Source: an uncultured Saprospiraceae bacterium (GTDB taxonomy: Bacteria; Bacteroidota; Bacteroidia; Chitinophagales; Saprospiraceae). From it: DNA of 64,000 bases. Location of the stretch: positions 1 to 64,000 of the forward strand of contig CALFDU010000017.1 of the NCBI GenBank assembly GCA_937950315.1, given 5' to 3'. A program made the translations under genes and the position numbers. This document shows positions 45,901 to 53,203 of the stretch, piece after piece. Each line of letters begins with the position of its first letter. Position 1 is the stretch's first letter. The notes beneath the pieces were generated by a model. It ran no database searches, had not been told where the DNA came from, and was given only the letters and a program-made list of their open reading frames with translations.

Positions 45901-47356
45901 ATTGTCATTCAGTGCAGACCCAACAGAGACTAATATGATTTTCGATTGTACAACACTTGGCAATCAAATTGTAGAAATCTGGGTTACAAATGAACTTCCA
46001 GACGGCACTTTGATTCAAGCATATTGTGAGACTTTCGTAAATGTTCAAGATAACAACTTTGCATGTCCATCAGGTGGAAATGGAGGAGGAGACCCAGGAA
46101 ATGGTCAAGATCCTACTGAATTTATTGTAGAAGGAAGAATAGTTACAGAGAATCAAGTTGATGTACAAGAAGTATCTGTAGAGCTAGAAGGAGCAAACAT
46201 TGCAGACTACATGACTGATGTACAAGGAGCGTACGCTTTCCCTCCTATGCCAATGGGTGGTAGTTATATCATCGATCCAGCAAAAGATATTGATCCATTA
46301 AATGGAGTTACCACTTTAGATTTGGTGTTGATTCAAAGACATATTCTTGCTCTTGAAACTTTAGATAGTCCATACAAGCAGATTGCTGCTGATGCAAATA
46401 AAGATTACAGAATTTCATCTCTTGACCTTATTGACTTAAGAAAGTTGATCCTAGGTATTCATGATGAATTCCAAAGTAATGAGTCATGGGTTTTTGTTGA
46501 TGCGCAATATACATTCCCGTTTGATGATGCACTATCAGCTATCTACCCTGAGGTTTATGATCTAACAAATCTAAACTCAGATATGAACATTGATTTCATT
46601 GCTGTGAAAACAGGAGATGTCAACAACTCAGTACAATTCCAATTCAATGGAGACAATACTGATACTCGTACAAACAATAAGGTAGAGTTGAACATGATGA
46701 CTTCTGAGTTTATCAAAGGAGATAACCAAGAGTTTTCATTGTATGCAACAGAGGACATGGAAACTTATGGATTCCAGTTCACGATTGCAACTGACAAGTC
46801 TGTAAAAATCTTGGATGCATACTCTACAGATTTAGGAATTGATGAGAGTAATGTTGGATTCGCTTACGCAAATGAAGGATTTGTTACGGTAAGTTGGAAT
46901 ACGACTAGCTTGAAGAAGATTGCAGCAGGAACTAAGATTCTTACAATGGTTGCAGACATAGAACATGCTGCTAATCCAAATACGCAAATATCAATCAGCT
47001 CGCAGATAACATCAGCTGAATTATATACAAAGAACTATGACGTCAAGACTCCGGTGATTGTATTAGACGGTGAGCAAGGTAACGAAATTACATACACATT
47101 TGACTTATATCAAAACAGTCCGAATCCATTCACCGGAGCAACAGAAATTGGATTTGAATTGCCTGAGGCAAGTTCAGGAAGACTGACAATTACAGATATG
47201 AGTGGAAGAATTATCATGATAGAGAAAGGAGAATTTAACCAAGGAACCAACTGGATCACTATTTCAAAAGATCAGTTGAATGCTTCTGGTATCCTTTACT
47301 ACACATTGGAAACAAACGAATACACAGCTACCAGAAAGATGGTGGTTTTAAGATAA
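42959..47356 (+). CDS. Giant HYR/Ig-repeat protein with dockerin-like, cohesin-like and T9SS domains (paralogue 3)
   Basis: A 1465-aa protein. The frame extends to a TTG at 42950, but the ATG at 42959 directly precedes a signal peptide (ends LNAQ) and is preferred. The N-terminal cysteine module ('CSLACNGTTQVSLDVNCEALITP' through 'CWGEIIVEDKLGPVITSC') aligns with paralogue 1. HYR-type repeats follow, including 'TPPVAICDEFTAVGLT', also found in paralogue 1, and a 'DTDNDGVLDADLIWDDNGNGYPD' calcium-loop segment. The C-terminal block is carboxypeptidase-regulatory-like, dockerin-like (about 1110-1175, 'NGVTTLDLVLIQRHILA', 'ADANKDYRISSLDLIDLR'), cohesin-like (about 1240-1370) and T9SS type A tail (about 1382-1465, 'YQNSPNPF'). 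Likely the same cell-surface role as its paralogues. It has its own upstream region and terminator, so the three giants can be expressed separately. Confidence 0.87.
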   Translation: MVNVNYTATSLVKSVILLTLLFLGSHLNAQCSLACNGTTQVSLDVNCEALITPDMILNDQATSCPGGDFEVVVMDQGNNPIPSSPLVTAGYCDQTLYVKVIDLASGNTCWGEIIVEDKLGPVITSCPTVPVEYACSDFTEFDGPIFTDACSGIVEPILLSEVVVPLNCDPMFIQEVTRTYTAQDGKGNYAPECTVTYKLLRIDLGPPNEPFEGCPQTYTVLENNALQCGGAFSAGQTGGLILDTDTDNDGVLDADLIWDDNGNGYPDVEEFAGPTLNGVALYPTPDFYCNIGVFFDDLILPTIPGPGGGTSCVTKIMRTWYVREWWCGQEIEKTCAQIFEITDLVDPVLVCTGPITLTTNVSLNPHDSSFGSVNCGAEVAFPLPQATDNCSSTFSYDLEFPGGSVQDYQVGELIELPMGSNTVTVTVYDDCHNSNSCDITVNVVDDTPPVAICDEFTAVGLTNSGLAHVFAETFDDGSYDDCQLKKMLVRRMDNSNCDCSYPAYDDMTYLGTYDERHYYISQKEAQPFLAHAMAEAMGGFVGTMGSDDPAEGVWIAEQAFAIQSDPYMLIRNGELTVINAPGSMGASAPVDGASYNYIYELDDPCTFSSFTEFCCADVGTEQMVVFRVVDIFGNYNECMVTAEVQDKAAPTVICPPDMTVDCDMVYDVNNLDVEFGSATFSGSCDVTEDVTFTEDLSQCNQGSLKRTFTGTNGNGITTTCDQIIYFLNPDPFTEDQIEYPDDIDEDGGCFDEGNYDPDVVGSPVFLGDACDLVGANYEDQTFFFNNQQEQGCFKILRKWTVIDWCQTDANGNFVTWSHTQIIKVNNLEAPEIVCPTGPINVCTFDPDCASGDVTLTLSAQDDCTADENLEWTYYIDAFCDGTFQDTVSGYGGLADASGNYPIGTHCILWAFSDQCGNISTCSQEFTVTNCKAPTPYCLNGLAVDLMPLDTDNDGENDWGMVELWASDFDAGSFHPCGNEITLSFSADPTETNMIFDCTTLGNQIVEIWVTNELPDGTLIQAYCETFVNVQDNNFACPSGGNGGGDPGNGQDPTEFIVEGRIVTENQVDVQEVSVELEGANIADYMTDVQGAYAFPPMPMGGSYIIDPAKDIDPLNGVTTLDLVLIQRHILALETLDSPYKQIAADANKDYRISSLDLIDLRKLILGIHDEFQSNESWVFVDAQYTFPFDDALSAIYPEVYDLTNLNSDMNIDFIAVKTGDVNNSVQFQFNGDNTDTRTNNKVELNMMTSEFIKGDNQEFSLYATEDMETYGFQFTIATDKSVKILDAYSTDLGIDESNVGFAYANEGFVTVSWNTTSLKKIAAGTKILTMVADIEHAANPNTQISISSQITSAELYTKNYDVKTPVIVLDGEQGNEITYTFDLYQNSPNPFTGATEIGFELPEASSGRLTITDMSGRIIMIEKGEFNQGTNWITISKDQLNASGILYYTLETNEYTATRKMVVLR

Positions 47357-47383
47357 AGTAAGAGTTTACTGTTTTTGGGATGG

Positions 47384-47423
47384 GACCCCTCTCTAATAAA
47401 GATTAGAGGGGGTCTTTTTTTTT
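47384..47423 (+). terminator. Terminator after the third giant gene
   Basis: A 12-13 base-pair stem with one bulge, 47384-47397 against 47402-47414, then nine T. The preceding TTTTTGGGATGG is also present before the terminator at 42371. Confidence 0.85.
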
Positions 47424-47450
47424 ATAGGAATTTACCCAATATTTGCATCC

Positions 47451-47864
47451 ATGGCAAGGATAATGGGCATAGACTATGGAGTTAAAAGGACTGGAATATC
47501 GGTAACTGACTCTCTTCAAATAGCCGTACACCCATATAAGACGGTGCCTACAGCTCAATTATTCTCCACTCTGGAGAACTATTTTACGGAAGAAGAAGTT
47601 GAAAAGGTAGTATTTGGCTATCCAACTCATTCTGATGGAACGGACACCTATTTGGTGAAAGACGTAAAAAAATTTGCCGAAAGGCTCAAAAAAAAGTTTT
47701 CAGAATTACAAATTGACTATCAAGATGAATCATATTCGTCTTCTGATGCCAAGGAGATTATCTTAAGATCTGGTGTCAATAAGAAAGCTCGAAAGGATAA
47801 GTCTAAAGTTGACCTGGTCAGTGCAGTTATTATTTTACAAAGATATTTAAAACATATACCTTGA
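47451..47864 (+). CDS. ruvX: Putative pre-16S rRNA nuclease / Holliday junction resolvase RuvX (YqgF)
   Basis: An essential RNase H-fold nuclease that matures the 5' end of 16S rRNA and was first described as a Holliday junction resolvase. The 137-aa length is normal. The N-terminal 'MGIDYGVKRTGISVTD' carries the first catalytic aspartate, 'VVFGYP' and 'YQDESYSSSDA' the further conserved motifs, and 'KSKVDLVSAVIILQRYL' the last one. The stop codon overlaps the TTG start of def by four bases (TTGA), so the pair is translationally coupled. Confidence 0.93.
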   Translation: MARIMGIDYGVKRTGISVTDSLQIAVHPYKTVPTAQLFSTLENYFTEEEVEKVVFGYPTHSDGTDTYLVKDVKKFAERLKKKFSELQIDYQDESYSSSDAKEIILRSGVNKKARKDKSKVDLVSAVIILQRYLKHIP

Positions 47865-48418
47865 TTTTACCAATTTATGCATACGGTTATTCAGTTCTTA
47901 AAAAGGTTGCCAAACCCATCGAAAAGGATCATGAGAAGCTTGATGAGCTATTGAAAAACATGTGGGATACTATGTACAATGCCAATGGCGTAGGACTGGC
48001 TGGGCCACAAGTAGGAAAGTCTATCAGAATATTTTTGGTAGATACGGTTCAAATGGAAGATGTTGAAAAAGAAGTGAAGAAAGGAATTAAGAAGGCATTT
48101 ATCAATGCTGAAATTTTGGAAGAAACGGGTGACTCGTGGGCTTATGAAGAAGGATGCCTCAGCATTCCTCAGATAAGAGGTGATGTAGAAAGGCAAAAGA
48201 AAATTAAGATTAAATATCTTGATGAAAACTTTGAGGAACATATCGAAGAGTATGAAGGCATCAATGCTCGTGTCATCCAACATGAATATGATCATATTGA
48301 GGGCAAATTGTTTACTGAAAAATTGAAGCCTTTAAAAAAGAAGATGATAAAAAGTAAATTAGAAAAGATAAAATCGGGGAAGGTTGAAACAGAATACCGA
48401 ATGAAATTTCCTGGATAA
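47861..48418 (+). CDS. def: Peptide deformylase, TTG start
   Basis: Removes the formyl group from the N-terminal methionine of new proteins. All three metal-site motifs are intact: 'GVGLAGPQVG' (about 43-52), 'EGCLS' (Cys99) and 'HEYDH' (141-145). The N-terminus translated from TTG at 47861, 'MILPIYAYGY', matches the usual start of Bacteroidota deformylases, and no ATG lies nearby in frame, so TTG is taken as the real start. The 185-aa length is normal. It is coupled to ruvX by a four-base overlap. Confidence 0.95.
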   Translation: MILPIYAYGYSVLKKVAKPIEKDHEKLDELLKNMWDTMYNANGVGLAGPQVGKSIRIFLVDTVQMEDVEKEVKKGIKKAFINAEILEETGDSWAYEEGCLSIPQIRGDVERQKKIKIKYLDENFEEHIEEYEGINARVIQHEYDHIEGKLFTEKLKPLKKKMIKSKLEKIKSGKVETEYRMKFPG

Positions 48419-48473
48419 TTACTGACCTCAGTCTTGTCTTAAAAAGCTACTTTTACAAAAAAATACTTAGAAT

Positions 48474-49319
48474 ATGATGTCTTTAATGTTTATAGAGCAG
48501 ATGCCAGATTTTGCCTCTTCAGCGGTATGGTTGAGTTTATTGACACTGACGTTTTTAGAAATAGTACTTGGTGTTGATAATATCATTTTTATATCAATCA
48601 CAGCAAGTAGGTTGCCAGAAGAGCAACAGAAGAAAGCAACCAATATTGGGTTGGTATTGGCCATGTTTATGCGTATAGCGTTGTTGTTTGGTATTTCTTG
48701 GTTGATTGCCATGGAAAATCCATTTTTTAGTTTTGACTTCTTAGGCATAAAAGGGGCGTTGTCTGGACAAGCATTGATACTTATAGCTGGAGGAATTTTC
48801 TTGTTGTATAAAAGTGTCTCGGAAATACATCATAAACTGGAAGGGGATGATGGTGCAGAAGGTGGAAAAGGTAAGATGATAAGTATGCAACAGGCAATTG
48901 TTCAAATAACTTTGATCAATATTGTATTTTCATTTGATTCGATTTTGACGGCTGTCGGTATGACACAAGGCGTTGATGGTGCACTGGTGATTATGATTAT
49001 TGCTGTTGTGGTTTCGGTATTGATTATGATGATATTTGCAGTGCCTGTAGGTCGATTTGTAAACAAGCACCCAACCATTCAGATGTTGGGATTGTCATTC
49101 TTAATATTGATTGGTTTTATGTTGATATTGGAAGGGGCACACCTTGGACACATGACAATAGGTGGTCAAGAATTGAGTTCTATTCCTAAGGGGTATTTAT
49201 ATTTTGCCATTGCATTTTCGTTATTGGTTGAGTTTTTAAATATTCGATTGAGAAAAAATAAAAAGCCAATTCAACTTCATGGGGTTAGTGAAGACGCTAA
49301 AAAGGAAGGGATTATATAA
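48474..49319 (+). CDS. TerC-family integral membrane protein
   Basis: A 281-aa inner-membrane protein with about seven to eight helices. The family signature 'LTFLEIVLGVDNIIFISI' lies near residues 23-40, and a second acidic helix 'INIVFSFDSILTAVGM' lies near 142-157. These buried acidic residues define the TerC family, members of which take part in metal-ion (often manganese) export and tellurite resistance. The region 'HKLEGDDGAEGGKG' is a cytosolic loop. No other ter gene is nearby, so a tellurite role cannot be assumed. It is followed closely by the exonuclease gene. Confidence 0.9.
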   Translation: MMSLMFIEQMPDFASSAVWLSLLTLTFLEIVLGVDNIIFISITASRLPEEQQKKATNIGLVLAMFMRIALLFGISWLIAMENPFFSFDFLGIKGALSGQALILIAGGIFLLYKSVSEIHHKLEGDDGAEGGKGKMISMQQAIVQITLINIVFSFDSILTAVGMTQGVDGALVIMIIAVVVSVLIMMIFAVPVGRFVNKHPTIQMLGLSFLILIGFMLILEGAHLGHMTIGGQELSSIPKGYLYFAIAFSLLVEFLNIRLRKNKKPIQLHGVSEDAKKEGII

Positions 49320-49338
49320 ATCAAAATAAATTTATCAA

Positions 49339-50163
49339 ATGGAATTTCAATTAAAAAAGCCAATCGTATTTTTTGACATCGAGGCAACAGGTTTAAATGT
49401 GCTTAAGGATAAGATTGTACAAATTGCATTGATAAAATATAAACCTGGTGTTTCTGATCCGGAAGAATTGGAAATGATGATTAACCCAGGTATACCGATT
49501 TCTCCTGAGGCAATGAAGGTACATGGAATTACTCCGGAAATGCTAAAGAATAAACCAGGCTTTATTCAGGTGGCTCAACAGTTATATGATTTTATTGGCG
49601 ATGCAGATCTTGCTGGATATAATTCAGATCGATACGATATTCCTATGCTGATGGAAGAGTTTGCAAGAGCTGGTATGGAGTTGAATATAGATAACCGAAA
49701 CAATGTAGATGTACAGAAGATATTTTATATGATGGAGCCTCGTACATTAAAAGCAGCAGTAAGATTGTATTGCGGCAAGGAGCTTGAAGGAGCACACGAT
49801 GCATTGGCGGATGTAAGAGCAACAGTGGATGTGCTGAAGGGCCAGTTGGAAAGATATAAAGAAGTTGATTTTGAAGATGGGGATGGATTTATTACCAAAA
49901 CGCCAATTAGAAATGATATTGAAGCGTTAAGTAGTTTTACTAGGAATACAAGAACGGTTGACGCAACGCAGAGATTAAGGTATGATGGCAATGGAACCAT
50001 TGTTTTTAATTTTGGAAAATATATTGGTCAACCTGTTGCTAAACTTTTATACAAAGACAAGCAGTATTACAATTGGATCATGGAAAAGGATTTTTCTACC
50101 CAAGTCAAACAGATCATAAAAAAGTTGGTCAAAGAATATGAAAATAGCCTGCCTACTTCTTAG
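49339..50163 (+). CDS. DEDDh 3'-5' exonuclease (DnaQ-like)
   Basis: A 274-aa protein with the RNase T/DnaQ exonuclease domain at residues 8-170. The motifs are 'FFDIEATGLN' (Asp13, Glu15), 'HGITPEML', 'GYNSDRYDIPML' and 'HDALADVRAT', with the catalytic histidine and aspartate of the DEDDh class. A C-terminal region of about 90 residues ends in 'FNFGKYIGQPVAKLLYKDKQYYNWIMEKDFS', a DUF3820-like segment found in several bacterial exonuclease proteins. It probably trims DNA or RNA ends in repair. The last 26 bases overlap the next gene, which starts at 50138 in another frame. Confidence 0.88.
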   Translation: MEFQLKKPIVFFDIEATGLNVLKDKIVQIALIKYKPGVSDPEELEMMINPGIPISPEAMKVHGITPEMLKNKPGFIQVAQQLYDFIGDADLAGYNSDRYDIPMLMEEFARAGMELNIDNRNNVDVQKIFYMMEPRTLKAAVRLYCGKELEGAHDALADVRATVDVLKGQLERYKEVDFEDGDGFITKTPIRNDIEALSSFTRNTRTVDATQRLRYDGNGTIVFNFGKYIGQPVAKLLYKDKQYYNWIMEKDFSTQVKQIIKKLVKEYENSLPTS

Positions 50164-50923
50164 TCTTTTTTTATCAATAGTCTTGCTGGATTCTTGTGTT
50201 GAGCCTCAAGAAGGATGCTTCGATACTTTTTCTTCTAATTATAGCATTTTCGCAGATACGGAATGCGAAGATTGTTGTACTTATCCCAACCTGAATTTTA
50301 CCACTCGATATCTATACGGCGAGGATACCAATGTTGATAGTTCTATTTATTACCAAAATGAAGTTGATAGTTATTTTAAGCTAAGGTCATTTTATTTGGT
50401 CATGTCACAGTTTGAGTTACATGGTGATGAAGGTGATTACTTGGTGAGAAGTAAAACAGAAGACAAACTTATCAATGATGACTTATTGGGTTTAAAGTTT
50501 AGAACTACATCCAATAGTCCAGGTACAATTACAGTTGAGGATTCAATTAGATCCATTGATTTTACATTGGGGTTGCCGGTAGAATTGGATACTCCGAGTA
50601 GTCCAGATAATGAGTATTCAGTGATTGAGCTTTTGGTGGATTCAACATATTATGATGAGAATCTTGATCAGTTTTATAAGATGATCGTGGAAGTAGAGGT
50701 TGATTCTATGGCTGAAACTATATTATCTTTAGGCTTTCCCACTCTAGATATGGCATTGACTGATGATGTCGTCGCGGGCACTACTCGAGGTAATGCGTTA
50801 AATATCCAACTATCTGTGGATTTTATGCGTTTATTTGATGGTGTTCGATTTCAAGATGTAAATGAGGATGAAGCGAAAGTGTTGGTTTTGGAAAACATTG
50901 AGGAGGCCATAGAGTTTAACTAG
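50138..50923 (+). CDS. MbnP-like lipoprotein
   Basis: A 261-aa predicted lipoprotein. The signal peptide ends in 'SIVLLDSC', with the lipobox cysteine at residue 20. The mature protein is rich in beta strands. It resembles MbnP-type proteins in context and in segments such as 'YFKLRSFYLVMSQFEL', but it is much less similar to the family than the next gene. It has further cysteines near the N-terminus ('CFDTF', 'CEDCCTYP') that could bind metal or form disulphides. It overlaps the exonuclease gene by 26 bases and lies 13 bases before the MbnP gene, so it belongs to the same operon. Confidence 0.65.
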   Translation: MKIACLLLSLFLSIVLLDSCVEPQEGCFDTFSSNYSIFADTECEDCCTYPNLNFTTRYLYGEDTNVDSSIYYQNEVDSYFKLRSFYLVMSQFELHGDEGDYLVRSKTEDKLINDDLLGLKFRTTSNSPGTITVEDSIRSIDFTLGLPVELDTPSSPDNEYSVIELLVDSTYYDENLDQFYKMIVEVEVDSMAETILSLGFPTLDMALTDDVVAGTTRGNALNIQLSVDFMRLFDGVRFQDVNEDEAKVLVLENIEEAIEFN

Positions 50924-50936
50924 AAACAACAAGGTT

Positions 50937-51656
50937 ATGAAGTTAAGAATTTTAGGTTTGTTTGCGATTGCCACATTGATGGCAAGTTGTTCTGAAGAAG
51001 GGGCAGTATCTTTGAATTTTGTTGGTACCTATGATGGAGAACCATTGGTTTTGGGTGAATCTTTAAGTTACTTACCAGACTATGAAATCAGCTTGCTTGA
51101 ATCTGATTTTTACATCAGTGAAGTAGCATTGACAAGAGGCTCAGAAGTAATTACTTTAAAGGATATTGATTTTGTAGATTTTACCAATAATAATTTCACT
51201 CTTGAAAATGCGATTGCAGGGATTAATTTGACTTATGATGAAATTGAAGCAGGGACCTACGATGGAATTAGATTTGGGATTGGGGTGCCTCCTTCACAAA
51301 ATACAACCAGACCAGCTGACTATCCGTCAAGTAGTCCATTGAGTAAGCCTGGTTATTATTGGTTGGCTTGGGAGAGTTTTATTTTTAGCAAGTTTGCAGG
51401 GCAAGCGGATGGAAATGGCTTTTTCTTTCATACAGGGACGGATGAATTGTTTAGAACCTTTACCATTTCAAAAGATATCGTGATAACTGAAGACAATACA
51501 AGTACGGTTAAAATAATTCTTGATCACAAGGATTTGATGGTGTTTGATGGAAGTCTTTATGATGTGAAGGCTGTTCCGGCAAATCATGATCCATTGGAAT
51601 TGGGGCCTCTTGAGAATTTTGTAAACAACTATTCATCTGCGTTTAGCGCTCAATAA
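50937..51656 (+). CDS. MbnP family lipoprotein
   Basis: A 239-aa lipoprotein (lipobox 'LMASC', cysteine 18). The family pattern is clear: 'FYISEVAL' strand, 'GTYDGIRFGIGVPPSQN', 'YYWLAWESFIFSKFAG' and 'FFFHTG'. MbnP works with the dihaem enzyme MbnH; in methanotrophs MbnH oxidises a tryptophan of MbnP to kynurenine, which then binds copper. The MbnH-like gene follows directly with no gap (stop TAA at 51654-51656, ATG at 51657). The tryptophans in 'YYWLAW' are candidate substrates. No methanobactin precursor or maturase is nearby, so the pair likely serves another copper-related purpose. Confidence 0.85.
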   Translation: MKLRILGLFAIATLMASCSEEGAVSLNFVGTYDGEPLVLGESLSYLPDYEISLLESDFYISEVALTRGSEVITLKDIDFVDFTNNNFTLENAIAGINLTYDEIEAGTYDGIRFGIGVPPSQNTTRPADYPSSSPLSKPGYYWLAWESFIFSKFAGQADGNGFFFHTGTDELFRTFTISKDIVITEDNTSTVKIILDHKDLMVFDGSLYDVKAVPANHDPLELGPLENFVNNYSSAFSAQ

Positions 51657-52754
51657 ATGAAACTATCATTATTTGGAATATCAATATTTATTGTTCTCAG
51701 TCTAGGCGCATGTAAGGATTGTGAAGAACCAGTTGATTTAGGAGTATCACTTACTCATATTGAATATTCACCTGAAAGTTATAGTGTAGAAGTTTTTCCA
51801 GAATTTCCAGTTTTAGAGATACCTTCAGATAATGAGTTGACTTATGATGGGATACGATTGGGTCAACATTTGTTTTTTGATCCAATACTATCAGCAGATA
51901 GTACAATGTCATGTTCATCATGTCATTTTCCGGATAAAGCATTTACGGATAATCTAGGCGTTAGTACAGGCATAGATGGTATAGCGGGAACAAGGAGTTC
52001 GATGTCCTTGGTTAATCAGGCTTTTTACAATACGGGTTTGTTTTGGGATGGCAGAGTGGGGAGTCTTGAAGAGCAGGCTTTGTTACCGGTGGAAGATCCT
52101 ATTGAATTGCATAATAATTGGATAGAGCTGATAGATAAGCTTCAGGAGCATGAATTGTATCAAGAGTTGTTCAGAAAGGCCTTTGGGATAGAGCATAGTG
52201 GAGAAATGACCAAGGAGCTGGCGGCAAAGTCATTGGCCCAATATCAAAGAATCATTCTATCGGGAAATAGTTTGTTTGATCAAACACTAAGGGGTACATC
52301 GTCCTTGTCAGATGAAGCATTAGAGGGATTTAATATGTTTTTCGATTTTCCGGATACCAAAGATGCTGAGTGTGGTCATTGCCATCAATCACCATTGATG
52401 ACAGATAATACATTTAAGAATAATGGAATCACGGGTGTTGAGGATCTGGATGACTATGTTGATAAAGGATTTGGTGCCCTTACGGGAAATCCATTGGATA
52501 ATGGAAAATTTAGGGTGCCAAGCCTTAGAAATATAGAATTAACGGCTCCATATATGCATGATGGCCGCTTTGAAACACTTGAAGAAGTGATTGATCACTA
52601 TATTTCTGGAGGTCACCCATCTCCCAATAAAGACCCTCAGATAATACCTTTGACACTTAATGAAGTAGAAAAAGCGAATTTGAAGGCATTTCTTTTGACG
52701 TTGACAGATACTTCTTACCTAGATAATGAATTAATCACAAACCCATTTAATTGA
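51657..52754 (+). CDS. Dihaem cytochrome c peroxidase/MauG-type protein (MbnH-like)
   Basis: A 365-aa periplasmic lipoprotein (lipobox 'SLGAC', cysteine 19). Two haem c attachment motifs are present: CSSCH at 86-90 and CGHCH at 239-243. 'LGQHLFFDPILSADSTMSCSSCH' and 'FRVPSLRNIELTAPYMHDGRFETLEEVIDHY' are hallmarks of the CcpA/MauG superfamily. Next to an MbnP gene the best reading is an MbnH-like enzyme that modifies MbnP, rather than a plain peroxide-scavenging CcpA. The substrate is inferred only from context. Confidence 0.9.
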   Translation: MKLSLFGISIFIVLSLGACKDCEEPVDLGVSLTHIEYSPESYSVEVFPEFPVLEIPSDNELTYDGIRLGQHLFFDPILSADSTMSCSSCHFPDKAFTDNLGVSTGIDGIAGTRSSMSLVNQAFYNTGLFWDGRVGSLEEQALLPVEDPIELHNNWIELIDKLQEHELYQELFRKAFGIEHSGEMTKELAAKSLAQYQRIILSGNSLFDQTLRGTSSLSDEALEGFNMFFDFPDTKDAECGHCHQSPLMTDNTFKNNGITGVEDLDDYVDKGFGALTGNPLDNGKFRVPSLRNIELTAPYMHDGRFETLEEVIDHYISGGHPSPNKDPQIIPLTLNEVEKANLKAFLLTLTDTSYLDNELITNPFN

Positions 52755-52858
52755 TTTTCAGTAAGTTATGAATATATTATAAAAATAAATATATTATAAT
52801 ATCCATTTTTTGTCTTTGATAATTGAATAAATCCTCTGCATATTTGAATTGTGAAATC

Positions 52859-52886
52859 AAAACACCGGAAAAAGATTCGGTTTTTT
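52859..52886 (+). terminator. Probable terminator of the MbnP/MbnH operon
   Basis: ACCG pairs with CGGT, extended across one mismatch by an A-run pairing with a T-run, ten-base loop, six T. It lies about 105 bases after the stop codon. Confidence 0.5.
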
Positions 52887-52910
52887 GGATATGTTCATGG
52901 GATTACAATT

Positions 52911-52946
52911 GTTAAAGGTGGGTTGCTAAGGCAGCTTTCCTTTAAC
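52911..52946. ncRNA. Long imperfect hairpin, possible part of a small RNA
   Basis: GTTAAAGG pairs with CCTTTAAC, three weak pairs follow, and GTTGC pairs with GCAGC around a TAAG loop. Sixteen base positions can stack. There is no adjacent T-run, so it is not a simple terminator. Transcription is not shown. Confidence 0.4.
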
Positions 52947-53057
52947 AACTTTTAAAAAGAGATTGAGTTTTGTTATTATATAGTTGGTTTTCTATTGATT
53001 GCGTAAAAGCAATAAGTTAGCATCCAGAGCTAACGTTCATGGGATTAAACTTTAAGG

Positions 53058-53094
53058 TAGCCGTTAGATATAAATATATCAGCGGCTATTTTTT
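53058..53094 (+). terminator. Rho-independent terminator before the isomerase gene
   Basis: TAGCCG pairs with CGGCTA at the base (with wobble and one bulge further in), closing an AT-rich upper stem, and six T follow. It would end a transcript from the non-coding region before the sugar operon. Confidence 0.65.
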
Positions 53095-53203
53095 ATGCCC
53101 AAAGGTCGCCTATTAATAGAAAGTGTTAGGTGTACGGTATGTCTTCTTTTATTTTCTTGAAAATGACTATATTGGTTTTAGTTAAACCGATAAAATAACA
53201 ACA

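Larger units (their letters stand above)
52755..53203. other. Structured non-coding region
   Basis: No gene is supported here. The region holds an AT-rich palindromic tract just past the stop, a likely terminator (52859-52886), a long 36-base hairpin (52911-52946), a smaller hairpin (GTTAGC at 53016-53021 with GCTAAC at 53029-53034) and a second terminator (53058-53094). Two copies of the 12-base word GTTCATGGGATT lie at 52893-52904 and 53035-53046. The stretch could encode a short regulatory RNA. Confidence 0.5.

Noticed and set aside
48474-49319. Tellurite-resistance operon
   Set aside because: The TerC-family gene stands alone; no terA, terB, terD or terZ homologue is nearby.
50138-52754. 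Methanobactin biosynthesis locus
   Set aside because: MbnP and MbnH-like genes are present, but no small precursor peptide or MbnB/MbnC gene is seen.
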